Source of the DNA: Desulfobacterales bacterium | GTDB taxonomy: Bacteria > Desulfobacterota > Desulfobacteria > Desulfobacterales > JAFDCJ01 | Length of the DNA stretch: 17,154 nt | Direction: 5' to 3' | Assembly: GCA_020345785.1 (NCBI GenBank) | Contig: CP070771.1 | Location: forward strand, 6,955,032-6,972,185 | Part shown: piece after piece, positions 1 to 8,047 of the stretch | Layout: every line of letters starts with the position of its first letter | Position numbering within the stretch: the first letter of the stretch is position 1 | The notes under the pieces: model-generated | Database searches by the model: none | Told to the model about the DNA's origin: nothing | The model's input: only the letters and a program-made list of their open reading frames with translations | Made by a program: the position numbers and the translations under genes

Positions 1-720
1 GAGATGCGCCGGATACGGGGGAAAACGATTTCAATGATTTTTCAGGATCCGATGACATCCTTGAACCCGGTTTTTTCCGTGGGCGATCAGATTGAAACCG
101 TTATTCGAATCCATCAGGGGGTCAAACGCTCAGAAGCCATCGACAGGGCGATGGAAATGTTCACCATGGTGGGGCTGTCGGATCCCGCCACGCTTCTAAA
201 AAAATACCCTCATGAACTCAGCGGGGGCATGTCCCAGAGGGTTATGATTGCCATGGCACTCTCATGCCGGCCGAGCCTTTTAATTGCAGACGAACCGACA
301 ACTGCGTTAGATGTGACGATTCAGGCCCAGATACTGTCTCTGATGAAAAAACTGAAAGAGGATGTGAACACCTCTATTCTTTTAATTACCCATGATTTGG
401 GCGTTGTCGCCCAAATGTGCCAAAAAGTGGCCGTGATGTATGCCGGCGATATCGTCGAATATGGACAACTTCGGCACATTTATAAAAACCCCAAACATCC
501 CTATACGCAGGGGCTTCTGGCGGCAACACCCAAGATCGGTTTAAGAAAAAACCGTTTGGAAACCATCGAAGGTAACGTCCCCGATCTTTCGAACCCACCC
601 GAGGGGTGCTTGTTTTACCCCCGGTGCCAATTTAGAGAAAAAGATTGCAAAATCGAGGTCCGAAAAAATGTTGAGGTCGAACCAAACCATTTTGTTTCCT
701 GCAATTTATATTACCATTAA
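1..720 (+). CDS. dppD: Dipeptide/oligopeptide ABC transporter ATP-binding protein, DppD type (5'-truncated by window edge)
   Basis: This is a nucleotide-binding subunit of a peptide/nickel-type importer that hydrolyses ATP on the inner face of the membrane. The reading frame is open from base 1, and the first visible residues (E-M-R-R-I-R-G) align with residues about 86-92 of the second DppD in this window. About 86 residues, including Walker A, therefore lie outside, and the ATG at base 4 is internal. Visible motifs are the Q-loop ([11 protein letters not shown]), the signature LSGGMSQR, Walker B (LLIADEP), the D-loop (TALDV) and the switch histidine (LLITHDLG). The C-terminal oligopeptide-transporter extension carries C-x5-C-x6-C-x17-C. 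A DppF-type ATPase follows after 28 bases, and the missing permease and binding-protein genes are presumably upstream. The family is certain; the substrate is not. Confidence 0.93.
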   Translation, partial: EMRRIRGKTISMIFQDPMTSLNPVFSVGDQIETVIRIHQGVKRSEAIDRAMEMFTMVGLSDPATLLKKYPHELSGGMSQRVMIAMALSCRPSLLIADEPTTALDVTIQAQILSLMKKLKEDVNTSILLITHDLGVVAQMCQKVAVMYAGDIVEYGQLRHIYKNPKHPYTQGLLAATPKIGLRKNRLETIEGNVPDLSNPPEGCLFYPRCQFREKDCKIEVRKNVEVEPNHFVSCNLYYH

Positions 721-748
721 GTTGGACGGTTCCTAGTTAATAACAACC

Positions 749-1714
749 ATGGATGCACTTGTCCGAGTTGCCAATTTAAAGAAATACTTTCCGATATCCC
801 ATGGACTATTCGGCAAAAAAAAAGCATTCGTCCGCGCCGTGGATGATATCTCCTTTGACATAAAAAAAGGTGAAACCGTTGGGTTGGTAGGAGAATCGGG
901 GTGCGGAAAATCGACCGTAGGCAGGACAATCTTGAGATTGACTGAACCAACGGCCGGCAAGGTATTTTTCGGCTCAGAAAATATCTTTCAGTTCGACCGG
1001 GACAGACTCAGAGATATCAGGAAAGAAATGGCCATCATATTTCAAGACCCCTATTCCTCGATCAATCCGAGATTGCAGCTTTTTGATATTGTGGCTGAAC
1101 CTTTAAAAACCCACACGCGCCTCAACGCTGCTGAATTGCGCGACCAGGTTTTGGAACTGCTATTGCGGGTTGGACTGGCAGAGCAACACCTCAATCGATA
1201 TCCACATGAATTTTCCGGTGGCCAAAGGCAACGGATTTCCATTGCCCGTGCTCTGGCGTTGAATCCATCTTTATTGATTTTAGATGAGCCAACCTCAGCG
1301 CTGGATGTTTCCGTACAGGCCCAAGTTCTTAATCTCATCGTCGACCTTCAACAGAAATTGGACCTGACCTATCTGTTTATTTCCCATAATCTTGCTGTTG
1401 TCGAGCATATATCACATCGTGTGATCATCATGTATTTAGGCAAAATCGTTGAAATGGCTTACACGCGACAGCTTTTTTCAAATCCGTTACACCCGTATTC
1501 AGAGGCCTTGCTTTCGGCCATTCCGAATCCCGATATTGATCAGCAAACGGAACAAATCCTGCTAAAAGGAGATGTGCCGAGCCCTATCCGACTCCCCGGC
1601 GGCTGCAATTTTCACACGCGATGTCCATATGCCTATGAAGACTGTAAACTCAACGAGCCGCCATTGGCCGAAGTTGAAGGCGCGCATTTTGTCGCCTGCC
1701 ACCTGCGAGGATAG
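749..1714 (+). CDS. dppF: Dipeptide/oligopeptide ABC transporter ATP-binding protein, DppF type
   Basis: This 321-residue protein is the second ATPase of the first peptide transporter and would pair with the DppD-type subunit just upstream. Walker A is at residues 48-56 (GESGCGKST), the Q-loop near 98-107, the signature FSGGQ at 155-159, Walker B LLILDE at 175-180 and the switch histidine at H213. The C-terminal extension (about 265-321) carries C-x5-C-x6-C-x17-C. This pattern lies in the region where recent Dpp structures show a [4Fe-4S] cluster (known from family, recalled). The start is the first ATG giving the usual DppF N-terminus; no convincing Shine-Dalgarno precedes it, so translation may depend on the upstream gene. 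It is collinear with the second DppF at 11894, with key motifs at identical residue numbers. It is followed 49 bases later by an amidase. Confidence 0.95.
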   Translation: MDALVRVANLKKYFPISHGLFGKKKAFVRAVDDISFDIKKGETVGLVGESGCGKSTVGRTILRLTEPTAGKVFFGSENIFQFDRDRLRDIRKEMAIIFQDPYSSINPRLQLFDIVAEPLKTHTRLNAAELRDQVLELLLRVGLAEQHLNRYPHEFSGGQRQRISIARALALNPSLLILDEPTSALDVSVQAQVLNLIVDLQQKLDLTYLFISHNLAVVEHISHRVIIMYLGKIVEMAYTRQLFSNPLHPYSEALLSAIPNPDIDQQTEQILLKGDVPSPIRLPGGCNFHTRCPYAYEDCKLNEPPLAEVEGAHFVACHLRG

Positions 1715-1763
1715 TCCACCGGATGCAGATAAAAGCAAAATTTAATAGTCAAGGTAGTTCATT

Positions 1764-3203
1764 ATGAATCTTTCAGAATATTCACATTATGACGGTTTGG
1801 GTTTGGCGCAACTGGTTCGCAACAGGGAAATCACACCCAGAAAACTTGCGGAATTCGTCATTCAGGGAGTGAAAAAGGTCAATCCGCAAATCAATTCTGT
1901 GATTGAGATATACGATGACGCTCTGGATATCGCCGATCAGGCCAACAACCACCAGGGACCATTCGCCGGTGTTCCTTTTCTGCGAAAGGATCTTGGCGCT
2001 ACGGAAGCCGGCCGGCTGCAGGAACTGGGCAGCCGCCTCTTTAAAGGGCATACACCGGCTCACGACTCTTTTTTGATGGCCCGCTTTAAAGCGGCCGGAT
2101 TGATTACCTTGGGTCGTTCGACGGTACCCGAACTGGGCATATCCGGACAGACGGAAACGATTTTGCAAGGGATAACCCGCAATCCCTGGAATTTGGAACG
2201 CATGGCCGGCGGGTCCAGCGGCGGGGCTGCGGCAAGTGTCGCCGCCGGGATCGTGCCTGTCGCCCACGCCACTGACGGCGGCGGTTCCATTCGTATTCCG
2301 GCCTCCTGCTGTGGGTTGGTGGGGCTGAATCCGTCCCGGGGGCGCATCAGTGCCGGGCCGGATCGACAGGATCCTATGTTTGGCTTGGCGCGGGAATTTG
2401 TTGTCAGCCGCAGCGTGCGGGATACAGCCGCCATGCTGGATGCGGTTCACGGTGCCCAGGTCGGCGATCCCTTTATTATCCTCACGCCGGAACGGCCTTA
2501 TATGGAAGAGCTGCAGGCGCCGCTTAAAAAATTACGCATCGCCTTTACAACCGAGGCATGGGCACCGTATCCGGTTGATGCGGAAATCAAAAACGCCGTT
2601 GAAAAGGCGGCATCTGTTTGTCAGGAAATGGGCCACCGGGTTGAATTCGATTCGCCGCAGCTGGATTTTAGAAAGGTGAACACCGTCTTGATGAATATTT
2701 TCGGGTTGTCCGATGTGGGTCTGGCGAAGTTTGCCGAGGAAACGGGAAAAGAGGTTAGCCTCGATTACCTCGAACCCGGCACCCTCAAGATGGTTGAGCG
2801 GGCCCGCAACCTCACATTGGAAGAGGTGATGAATTCATTTGAAATTATGCGGCAGACGCGTTTTATTGTGGGGCAGTTTTTTGAGAAATATGATCTATTG
2901 ATAACGCCCAGCCTGTCCCTGTTGCCTCAACCCCACGGACTTTTAAGCACCAAACGGGATGATCTGGAACCCCATGAATTCTGGGAAAATGATTTCAAAA
3001 CCTTTCAGCACATGGGACTGTTCAGCGTTTCCGGAACGCCTTCGGTTTCATTGCCGCTGGCCCAAAGCAAATCCGGTCTGCCCATCGGGGTGCAGTTTGC
3101 AGCCCGGTTTGGAGATGAAGCCGCATTGATCCGCATTGCGGCTGCCTTAGAAGAAGCCGTGCCGTGGAAAGATCGAATACCGCCGGTGCATGTAAGCCGT
3201 TAG
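1764..3203 (+). CDS. Amidase-signature family hydrolase (copy 1)
   Basis: This 479-residue cytoplasmic amidase hydrolyses amide bonds through a Ser-cisSer-Lys triad. By family alignment the triad is K75 (FLRKDLG), S151 (first Ser of GGSSGG) and S175 (DGGGSIRIPA). Length is normal for the family and no signal peptide is seen. The start ATG has AAGGT eight bases upstream. It follows a DppF gene, as its paralogue at 12872 also does. The two align without gaps over the catalytic core, and by my count 71 of 100 residues at positions 131-230 are identical. The overall pattern resembles NylA-type 6-aminohexanoate cyclic-dimer hydrolases and other small-amide amidases. However, the NylA residues Asn125 and Cys316 do not appear conserved (Ile at the first position), so that substrate is not supported. 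A GatA role is unlikely given the context and the absence of GatB/GatC. The fold is certain and the substrate unknown. Confidence 0.93.
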   Translation: MNLSEYSHYDGLGLAQLVRNREITPRKLAEFVIQGVKKVNPQINSVIEIYDDALDIADQANNHQGPFAGVPFLRKDLGATEAGRLQELGSRLFKGHTPAHDSFLMARFKAAGLITLGRSTVPELGISGQTETILQGITRNPWNLERMAGGSSGGAAASVAAGIVPVAHATDGGGSIRIPASCCGLVGLNPSRGRISAGPDRQDPMFGLAREFVVSRSVRDTAAMLDAVHGAQVGDPFIILTPERPYMEELQAPLKKLRIAFTTEAWAPYPVDAEIKNAVEKAASVCQEMGHRVEFDSPQLDFRKVNTVLMNIFGLSDVGLAKFAEETGKEVSLDYLEPGTLKMVERARNLTLEEVMNSFEIMRQTRFIVGQFFEKYDLLITPSLSLLPQPHGLLSTKRDDLEPHEFWENDFKTFQHMGLFSVSGTPSVSLPLAQSKSGLPIGVQFAARFGDEAALIRIAAALEEAVPWKDRIPPVHVSR

Positions 3204-3345
3204 AAGAGGTTTCTAAGCCCCATCTTGGCCTCAATGACTGCGTTGTCCCGCAGATTGAAATGCTCACGTACTAACCTGTACGCTCCGCTTTCAATCAGCG
3301 AGACGCCTTGCCCTTGAGTCCGACCTGGGGCTTATAAACCACTTC
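3203..3345. repeat. Long imperfect palindrome (hairpin element) after amidase 1
   Basis: This spacer is almost entirely one inverted repeat. The outer arms (3203-3222 with 3326-3345) pair with few mismatches. The middle pairs TTGAAA near 3255 with TTTCAA near 3289. The apex is CGTAC (3267-3271) against GTACG (3278-3282) around the six-base loop TAACCT. Arms are about 69 bases each, with some mismatches and a small indel. The element begins at the last base of the amidase stop codon and ends about 70 bases before the next start. It could be a mobile palindromic repeat, an mRNA-stabilising or transcription-pausing hairpin, or both. No T-run follows, so it is not a classical intrinsic terminator. 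Pairing was read by eye. Confidence 0.8.
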
Positions 3346-3417
3346 AAGCATGCATATTATACTTCTAAAACTGAAACCTGCTTACTTGTTTTGCAATAAA
3401 ATTTAAAGGAAATTACC

Positions 3418-4557
3418 ATGATTGAAAAATCGGTGAAACCAAGAGCGCGGGATCTGGGGTTGCCGTTTGATGGGGTAACCGGAGAATTTAACGCCATCAC
3501 CGACGTAGCCGGTGTCGAAGTCGGGTTTGCGACGCTGATCGAAGGCGAAGGCCCGGTTCAAGTCGGCAAGGGACCGATTCGAACCGGGGTTACCGCGATC
3601 CTGCCGCGGGGAAAACGGGAGCGTCCCAGCCCCATCTGGGCGGGTCACGTCAACCTCAACGGCAACGGCGAGATGACCGGCACTCACTGGATCAACGAAG
3701 CCGGCTATTTTATCAGCCCGATCTGCATCACCAACACCCATTCGGTCGGCATGGTCCACCATGCCGTCGTGGGCTGGATGATCGACCAGTACAAAAGCTT
3801 TTTTCAGGATGATCATGCCTGGGCCATGCCGGTCGTGGCCGAGACTTACGATGGCTTGACCAATGACATCTGCGGCCGGCATCTCAAAGAAGAACACGTG
3901 CGCGCCGCTTTAGATTCAGCCGCCTTGGGATTTGTCGCCGAAGGCAACGTCGGCGGCGGCACCGGCATGATGACCTATGAGTTCAAGGGCGGCACCGGCA
4001 CCGCTTCCCGGATGGTGGTGATCGGTTCGGCGGAATACACGGTCGGTGTGCTGGTGCAGTCCAACTTCGGCGCCCGCCGGGATCTTCAGATCCTGGGGGT
4101 TCCCGTCGGACGTCACATGCCGGAAGATGCTATCCTGAGTGAGATAAATGCTCGGGAAGCCGGATCCATTATTGTGATTATCGGCACCGACCTTCCCATG
4201 CTGCCGATCCAGCTGCGCCGGGTTGCCAAACGGGCTGCCATCGGTATCGGGCGCACGGGAACGCCGGGCGGCAATTATTCCGGCGATATTTTTCTGGCCT
4301 TTTCGACCGCCAATGACTTCGACCTGCCCAACATGCATGGTCTTCAACCGGTGGACTTCTCGTTGGACTATATCAACGACCATTATTTCGATGATATCTA
4401 TCGCGCAGCGGTTCAGGCCGTTGAAGAGGCCGTTGTCAATGCCATGATTGCGGCCGAATCCATGACCACCGTCAAGCCGGCCGGCTACACCCTGACGGCC
4501 ATCGATCACAACCGGCTCAGAAGGATTATGCAACGATACAACCGGCTGAATGAATAA
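3418..4557 (+). CDS. dmpA: P1 family (S58, DmpA-like) aminopeptidase/amidase
   Basis: This 379-residue N-terminal-nucleophile hydrolase is close in pattern and length to Ochrobactrum DmpA (L-aminopeptidase, D-amidase/esterase). It opens with the DmpA-like ARDLGLPF and NAITDVAGVEVG. The autoproteolysis site is Gly249-Ser250 (REAGSIIV), exactly the residue numbers known for DmpA; Ser250 would become the N-terminal nucleophile of the small subunit. Partner residues read as Y144, N216, S288 and D290 (YSGDIFLAFSTAN). Substrates in the family include D-amino-acid amides, short peptides with N-terminal L- or D-residues, and beta-peptides (BapA). The nylon-oligomer hydrolase NylC is a more distant relative. 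There is no signal peptide, so it likely acts on imported peptides in the cytoplasm. AAAGGA ends seven bases before the ATG. Both flanking spacers contain palindromic elements. Confidence 0.93.
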   Translation: MIEKSVKPRARDLGLPFDGVTGEFNAITDVAGVEVGFATLIEGEGPVQVGKGPIRTGVTAILPRGKRERPSPIWAGHVNLNGNGEMTGTHWINEAGYFISPICITNTHSVGMVHHAVVGWMIDQYKSFFQDDHAWAMPVVAETYDGLTNDICGRHLKEEHVRAALDSAALGFVAEGNVGGGTGMMTYEFKGGTGTASRMVVIGSAEYTVGVLVQSNFGARRDLQILGVPVGRHMPEDAILSEINAREAGSIIVIIGTDLPMLPIQLRRVAKRAAIGIGRTGTPGGNYSGDIFLAFSTANDFDLPNMHGLQPVDFSLDYINDHYFDDIYRAAVQAVEEAVVNAMIAAESMTTVKPAGYTLTAIDHNRLRRIMQRYNRLNE

Positions 4558-4562
4558 ATTGA

Positions 4563-4676
4563 CTCCATTCATAAGCCACCGGCTGTGGCGGTGAGAATTG
4601 AAAAGTTTTTACCGTTACAGCGAAAGTATTTTTTGATTGTCCAAACTTACACAATGCCGCTGGCATATGAATGGAG
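4563..4676. repeat. 114-base element with 21-base inverted ends
   Basis: The left end (4563-4583) and right end (4656-4676) are inverted copies that pair at 19 of 21 positions, with an 11-base perfect outer part (CTCCATTCATA). The 72-base centre does not fold obviously and encodes nothing. It starts six bases after the P1 peptidase stop codon. The form resembles a small non-autonomous (MITE-like) element or a long-loop hairpin acting on the 3' end of the upstream message. I saw no flanking direct duplication. The sequence differs from the palindrome at 3203-3345. Confidence 0.6.
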
Positions 4677-4763
4677 ATAAAAAAACAATGTTGGATTATT
4701 TTTTATGATCTCGTTGTGTCTGCCGGTGGTCGCTGATTTTTACGAGTTCACTAAAATTGGGTC

Positions 4764-4793
4764 TTGACGATAATCTCACCATGCCAATATAAA
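4764..4793 (+). promoter_or_regulatory. Probable sigma70-type promoter for the M20 hydrolase gene
   Basis: TTGACG (4764-4769) and TATAAA (4788-4793) are separated by 18 bases in an AT-rich stretch directly upstream of the start at 4820. Transcription would begin near 4800, leaving a short leader with AGGGA (4809-4813) six bases before the ATG. The spacer of 262 bases, with the inverted-repeat element on its upstream side, supports a new transcription unit here. This is consensus matching only. Confidence 0.55.
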
Positions 4794-4819
4794 TTTGATA
4801 ATCGTGTTAGGGATGTTAT

Positions 4820-6091
4820 ATGAATAATATCGAAAAAAAAATTATCGCAACCCTCGATCAATTAAAGGATGATATCATCGATTTAACTTGTCGGCTCGTA
4901 GCCGAACCGAGCACTCTGGAAAACGAAGCATCGGTTCTGCGAGTTATGGAAGCCGAACTGAGCAAGCTTTCTTTTGAACCTGTCCGGCTTTTAGTTGATC
5001 CGGCAGCCCTTGCAACGCATCCCGGGTTTGCCGGGGTGCCGTGGTCCTATGAGGGTCGTTATAATGTGGTCGCCAAAAGAGAGCCCGCCGGCGATGGGGG
5101 ACACAGCGTTATATTCAACGGCCATCTGGATGTGGTCAGCCCGGAGCCGCTGCGTTTGTGGGATACGGACCCCTTCAAGCCGGGTGAGCGTGACGGCTGG
5201 CTTTACGGCCGAGGCGCCGGGGATATGAAATCCGGTGTAGCCGCCATGACGTATGCTGTCCATGCGGTGGAAAAGGCAGGCTTCGGATTTAAGGCACCGG
5301 TTACGATTGAAGCGGTCATCGAGGAAGAGTGCGGCGGCAACGGCTCGCTGGCCTGCGTGGCGGCCGGCCATAGGGCGGAGGCTGTCCTTATCCCCGAACC
5401 GATCGGCCCGAAAATATTAACCGCTCAAATGGGTGTCTTGTGGTTTAAAGTCAGTCTCACCGGTGTCCCACGGCATGTTTACGAAGCCCAGGCCGGCGTC
5501 AATGCCATCGAAAAGTGCATTCCCTTAATCACCGCCCTGCGGGAATTGGAAGCTGAAATGAACCGCAAGGTGCACCCGATTTATGAAAGCATCCAACATC
5601 CGATCAATCTAAACTTTGGTATCATCAAAGGCGGCGACTGGCCCTCGACCGTACCGGCCGCAGCTGAGTTCCATTGCCGCTTGTCTTTTTATCCGGGTAT
5701 AAGCTATGATCAGACGCGTCAGCGAATCATTGCAACAATCGCCAAGGCGACCCAGGCGGATCCCTGGCTGGCTGCAAATCAACCGCAGGTTGATTTTTAT
5801 GGTTTTCGATCAGAGGGACATATCGCGGATCGTAACCAGCCTTCTTTCCAAACTCTAAATGACTGCCATCGGGAGATGTGCGGCCAAGATGCTGAAGATT
5901 CAATATCCACGGCCACCACGGATGTTCGGGCCTATCATCACTTCGCCGGTGCGCCGGCAACCTGCTACGGACCTGTTGCCGAGAATATTCATGCCGCCAA
6001 TGAAAGAGTAAAGATCGAGAGCATCATTCACACGGCCAAAGTCTATGCGCTATACCTCGCACGCTGGTGCGGACTGGTAGAAAATGGTTAG
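4820..6091 (+). CDS. M20 family metallohydrolase, ArgE/DapE-like deacylase or peptidase
   Basis: This 423-residue di-zinc hydrolase removes N-acyl or peptidyl groups from amino-acid-like substrates in the cytoplasm. The M20 ligand set is visible: H102 and D104 (NGHLDVV), D135 bridging (GRGAGDMKSG), catalytic E169 with metal ligand E170 (EEECGG), E193 (IPEP) and H391 (NIHAANERV). The lid/dimerisation domain spans about residues 205-325. Length and pattern fit the ArgE/DapE-like group, which also includes deformylases and N-acyl-amino-acid hydrolases. There are no adjacent arginine or lysine biosynthesis genes, so a salvage or catabolic role is more likely than argE or dapE. A promoter and a good ribosome-binding site precede it. 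Confidence 0.92.
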   Translation: MNNIEKKIIATLDQLKDDIIDLTCRLVAEPSTLENEASVLRVMEAELSKLSFEPVRLLVDPAALATHPGFAGVPWSYEGRYNVVAKREPAGDGGHSVIFNGHLDVVSPEPLRLWDTDPFKPGERDGWLYGRGAGDMKSGVAAMTYAVHAVEKAGFGFKAPVTIEAVIEEECGGNGSLACVAAGHRAEAVLIPEPIGPKILTAQMGVLWFKVSLTGVPRHVYEAQAGVNAIEKCIPLITALRELEAEMNRKVHPIYESIQHPINLNFGIIKGGDWPSTVPAAAEFHCRLSFYPGISYDQTRQRIIATIAKATQADPWLAANQPQVDFYGFRSEGHIADRNQPSFQTLNDCHREMCGQDAEDSISTATTDVRAYHHFAGAPATCYGPVAENIHAANERVKIESIIHTAKVYALYLARWCGLVENG

Positions 6092-6109
6092 TCGTCGAAA
6101 GCTAAAGCA

Positions 6110-6140
6110 TTGACAGCAGATTGAACATGGAAATTATTCT
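6110..6140 (+). promoter_or_regulatory. Possible promoter upstream of the BPL_N-like gene
   Basis: A perfect TTGACA (6110-6115) lies in the 64-base gap after the M20 gene. The best -10 matches are TATTCT (6135-6140) with a 19-base spacer, or ATTATT (6133-6138) with 17. Both are weak, so the gene may simply be read through from the M20 promoter. Confidence 0.3.
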
Positions 6141-6155
6141 ATCATAGGCCACCTT

Positions 6156-7001
6156 ATGGATTCGCTACCATGCAACGCGAAAAGCCCCATGGTGTATCTG
6201 GCCCTGCTGAGTTGCATTGTCATATCCAGCAGTCTGTTTTTAGCCCATGCTGATCAACATACCCTGGCTCTCAAAAAAAACGGTCAGCCGGTTCGGGTGG
6301 CCATATATAGCGGAGAAGGCACCTATTTCAGGTCAATCAAGGCTGCAACCCGGATGTTTTTGTGGATGGGTGCCGAGCCGCAGCGAATTAAGCCCCGGGA
6401 GATCATCGATGGCCAATTGAAGTCGTTTGATATTTTATACATGACCGGCGGTTGGGCGGTGCCTTACATTCGTGATCTGAAAAACGGCGGCACCGCGAAA
6501 ATCAGGCAATTCGTGCAAGAGGGCGGCGCCTACATAGGTACCTGTGCCGGGGCTTTCTTTGCCGCCGACTATATTTACTGGGAGGGCAAGCGTTACGAAT
6601 ATCCCCTGGACCTTTTTCCCGGGTCAGCCCGGGGGCCGATCGCAGAACTTGCCCCCTGGCCGGGTTTTAAGCTGTGCCGCATCAATTTGAGCCAAAAATA
6701 CCATGCCATTACCAACGGTGAGCCGGCTTCCATGATGAGCCTGTATTATGGCGCGCCATGGTTTGATGTCCCGCCGGGATTCAAGGCCGACGTCCTGGCA
6801 ACCTACGATATCAATAACCGGCCGGCCATACTGGCTTATGAATTCGGACAGGGGCGTGTTTTCTTGACCGGCCTACACACCGAATTCGAAGAAGGCTCCG
6901 ACCGCGACAACGTGCTCTGGGATAATGGCTTGAATGATCCGGAATCGGAGTGGCCTTTGATGCTCAACGCGGTCCGTTGGCTGGTCGGCCACGAAAACTA
7001 A
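6156..7001 (+). CDS. Exported glutamine-amidotransferase-like protein with BPL_N domain
   Basis: This 281-residue protein has a class I glutamine-amidotransferase-like fold of the BPL_N type, named after the N-terminal domain of some eukaryotic biotin-protein ligases. The apparent triad is C130 in the nucleophile elbow (IGTCAGAFF), then H241 and E243 (GLHTEFE). TGGW (97-100) and the GQGRVFLTG strand also fit. Residues about 12-32 are a hydrophobic segment ending LAHAD, read as a Sec signal peptide cleaved after AHA, so the protein probably acts in the periplasm. Cys20 sits inside the hydrophobic core, which makes a lipoprotein unlikely. No biotin-ligase catalytic domain is attached. Its placement between a peptidase and peptide-transporter genes suggests a hydrolase or peptidase-like role on extracytoplasmic amides, but the biochemical function of this group is not known to me. 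The start follows weak SD-like sequence. Confidence 0.85.
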   Translation: MDSLPCNAKSPMVYLALLSCIVISSSLFLAHADQHTLALKKNGQPVRVAIYSGEGTYFRSIKAATRMFLWMGAEPQRIKPREIIDGQLKSFDILYMTGGWAVPYIRDLKNGGTAKIRQFVQEGGAYIGTCAGAFFAADYIYWEGKRYEYPLDLFPGSARGPIAELAPWPGFKLCRINLSQKYHAITNGEPASMMSLYYGAPWFDVPPGFKADVLATYDINNRPAILAYEFGQGRVFLTGLHTEFEEGSDRDNVLWDNGLNDPESEWPLMLNAVRWLVGHEN

Positions 7002-7066
7002 GGAAAATCGGATTAATTTGAGGGTCTGTACAGCATACGGATGTTGTAGTAAGTTTGGTCAACAAA

Positions 7067-7945
7067 ATGGCTTCCGAAGTTGATAAATCAAACAGCACCC
7101 AAAGAAAAAACAGCAGGCAGGTGCTGCTGCGGCGCATTCTGCGCCAGAAATCCGGTATTCTCGGTGCTTTCCTGATTTTGCTGTTTTTAACCACGGCTGC
7201 CGTTCCCGGTCTGTTTTCCAAATTTGATCCGCTGGAGATGAACAAACAGCACCGCCTGGAACCCCCGTCAGCCCGATTCTTTTTCGGCACCGATGAGTTC
7301 GGCCGGGATATTTTCAGCCGAGTGATTTACGGCGCCCGGGTATCCCTGTTCATAAGTTTTTTCACGGTTGTATTGGCGAACTTCGGCGGCATCATCCTGG
7401 GCGTCTTGGGCGGCTATTACGGCGGTTTGCGGGACAACATCATCATGCGGCTGATGGATATCATGTTCTCGTTTCCGTTCATATTACTGGCTATTTTAAT
7501 TATCGCCATCACCGGTCCGGGGGTTTTCAACGTGATTATCTCGCTGGCGGTGGCCTATCTGCCGTATTCGGCGCGCATTGCCCGGGGTGCGGTAATGGCG
7601 GTCAGGGAAAACCAGTATGTGGAAGCGGCCAAGGCTTCCGGCGCCAGTGACTTGCGGGTGATCGCCAAGTACATTATGCCCAATATTACGGCACCTATTG
7701 TCGTTTACGTCACCATGAGCTTCGCTTTTGCCCTGCTGGCCGAAGCCGGTTTGCAGTTTTTGGGTTTAGGGGCCCGGCCGCCGACACCCTCCTGGGGCCT
7801 GATGTTAAACGAAACCCGGGGTATTATTGAATTCGCCCCCTGGACCGGTATTTTTCCGGGATTGGCCATCGCCCTGGCGGTGATCGGGTTCAACCTGTTC
7901 GGCGACGGGTTGAGAGATTTATTCGACCCCAAAATGAAGCAATAA
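7067..7945 (+). CDS. dppC: Peptide ABC transporter permease, DppC type
   Basis: This 292-residue inner-membrane permease belongs to the DppC/OppC family. The N-terminal cytoplasmic tail is basic (RQVLLRRILRQKSG) and the first membrane helix covers about residues 30-48. The family motif GTDEFGRD is at 74-81. The core helices lie about 93-115, 132-150, 155-175 and 210-234, with the last near 262-280. The EAA coupling loop that contacts the ATPases is around 186-206 (VEAAKASGASDLRVIAKY). An in-frame TTG at 7055 would add four residues; neither start has a clear ribosome-binding site, and I prefer the ATG. It lies first in its transporter block, ahead of the binding-protein gene, which departs from the common A-B-C-D-F order. 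Family assignment is firm. Confidence 0.93.
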   Translation: MASEVDKSNSTQRKNSRQVLLRRILRQKSGILGAFLILLFLTTAAVPGLFSKFDPLEMNKQHRLEPPSARFFFGTDEFGRDIFSRVIYGARVSLFISFFTVVLANFGGIILGVLGGYYGGLRDNIIMRLMDIMFSFPFILLAILIIAITGPGVFNVIISLAVAYLPYSARIARGAVMAVRENQYVEAAKASGASDLRVIAKYIMPNITAPIVVYVTMSFAFALLAEAGLQFLGLGARPPTPSWGLMLNETRGIIEFAPWTGIFPGLAIALAVIGFNLFGDGLRDLFDPKMKQ

Positions 7946-8031
7946 AAAGAGGAGCGGTAATTTAATTTTTACCAAGGACACCGGGCAACAAATCGGGGGC
8001 TGCAGAATTTGCCCAACCTTGCAAATCGTAG

Positions 8032-8040
8032 AAAAGGAGG
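8032..8040 (+). promoter_or_regulatory. Strong Shine-Dalgarno that sets the start of the binding-protein gene
   Basis: AAAAGGAGGT lies seven bases before the ATG at 8048 and is the strongest ribosome-binding site in the window. It fixes the start there rather than at the in-frame TTG at 8009. It also fits the high expression usual for periplasmic binding proteins. Confidence 0.85.
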
Positions 8041-8047
8041 TAACGCC

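Noticed and set aside
1782..2450. 222-residue open frame on the - strand inside amidase 1
   Set aside because: It is antisense to a gene with intact catalytic motifs, has no family resemblance and comes from codon bias of the real frame. The same applies to - strand frames at 3916-4572, 13177-13737 and 13322-13921.
3203..3345. Intrinsic transcription terminator after amidase 1
   Set aside because: The hairpin is far too long and no T-run follows it on either strand.
1764..4557. Nylon-oligomer (NylA plus NylC) degradation pair
   Set aside because: The amidase and P1 folds match that pair, but the P1 enzyme is clearly closer to DmpA and NylA-specific residues are not kept in the amidases.
8009..8047. 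TTG start extending the binding protein by 13 residues
   Set aside because: A strong AAAAGGAGGT sits inside the extension, directly before the ATG at 8048, and the ATG start gives a proper signal peptide.
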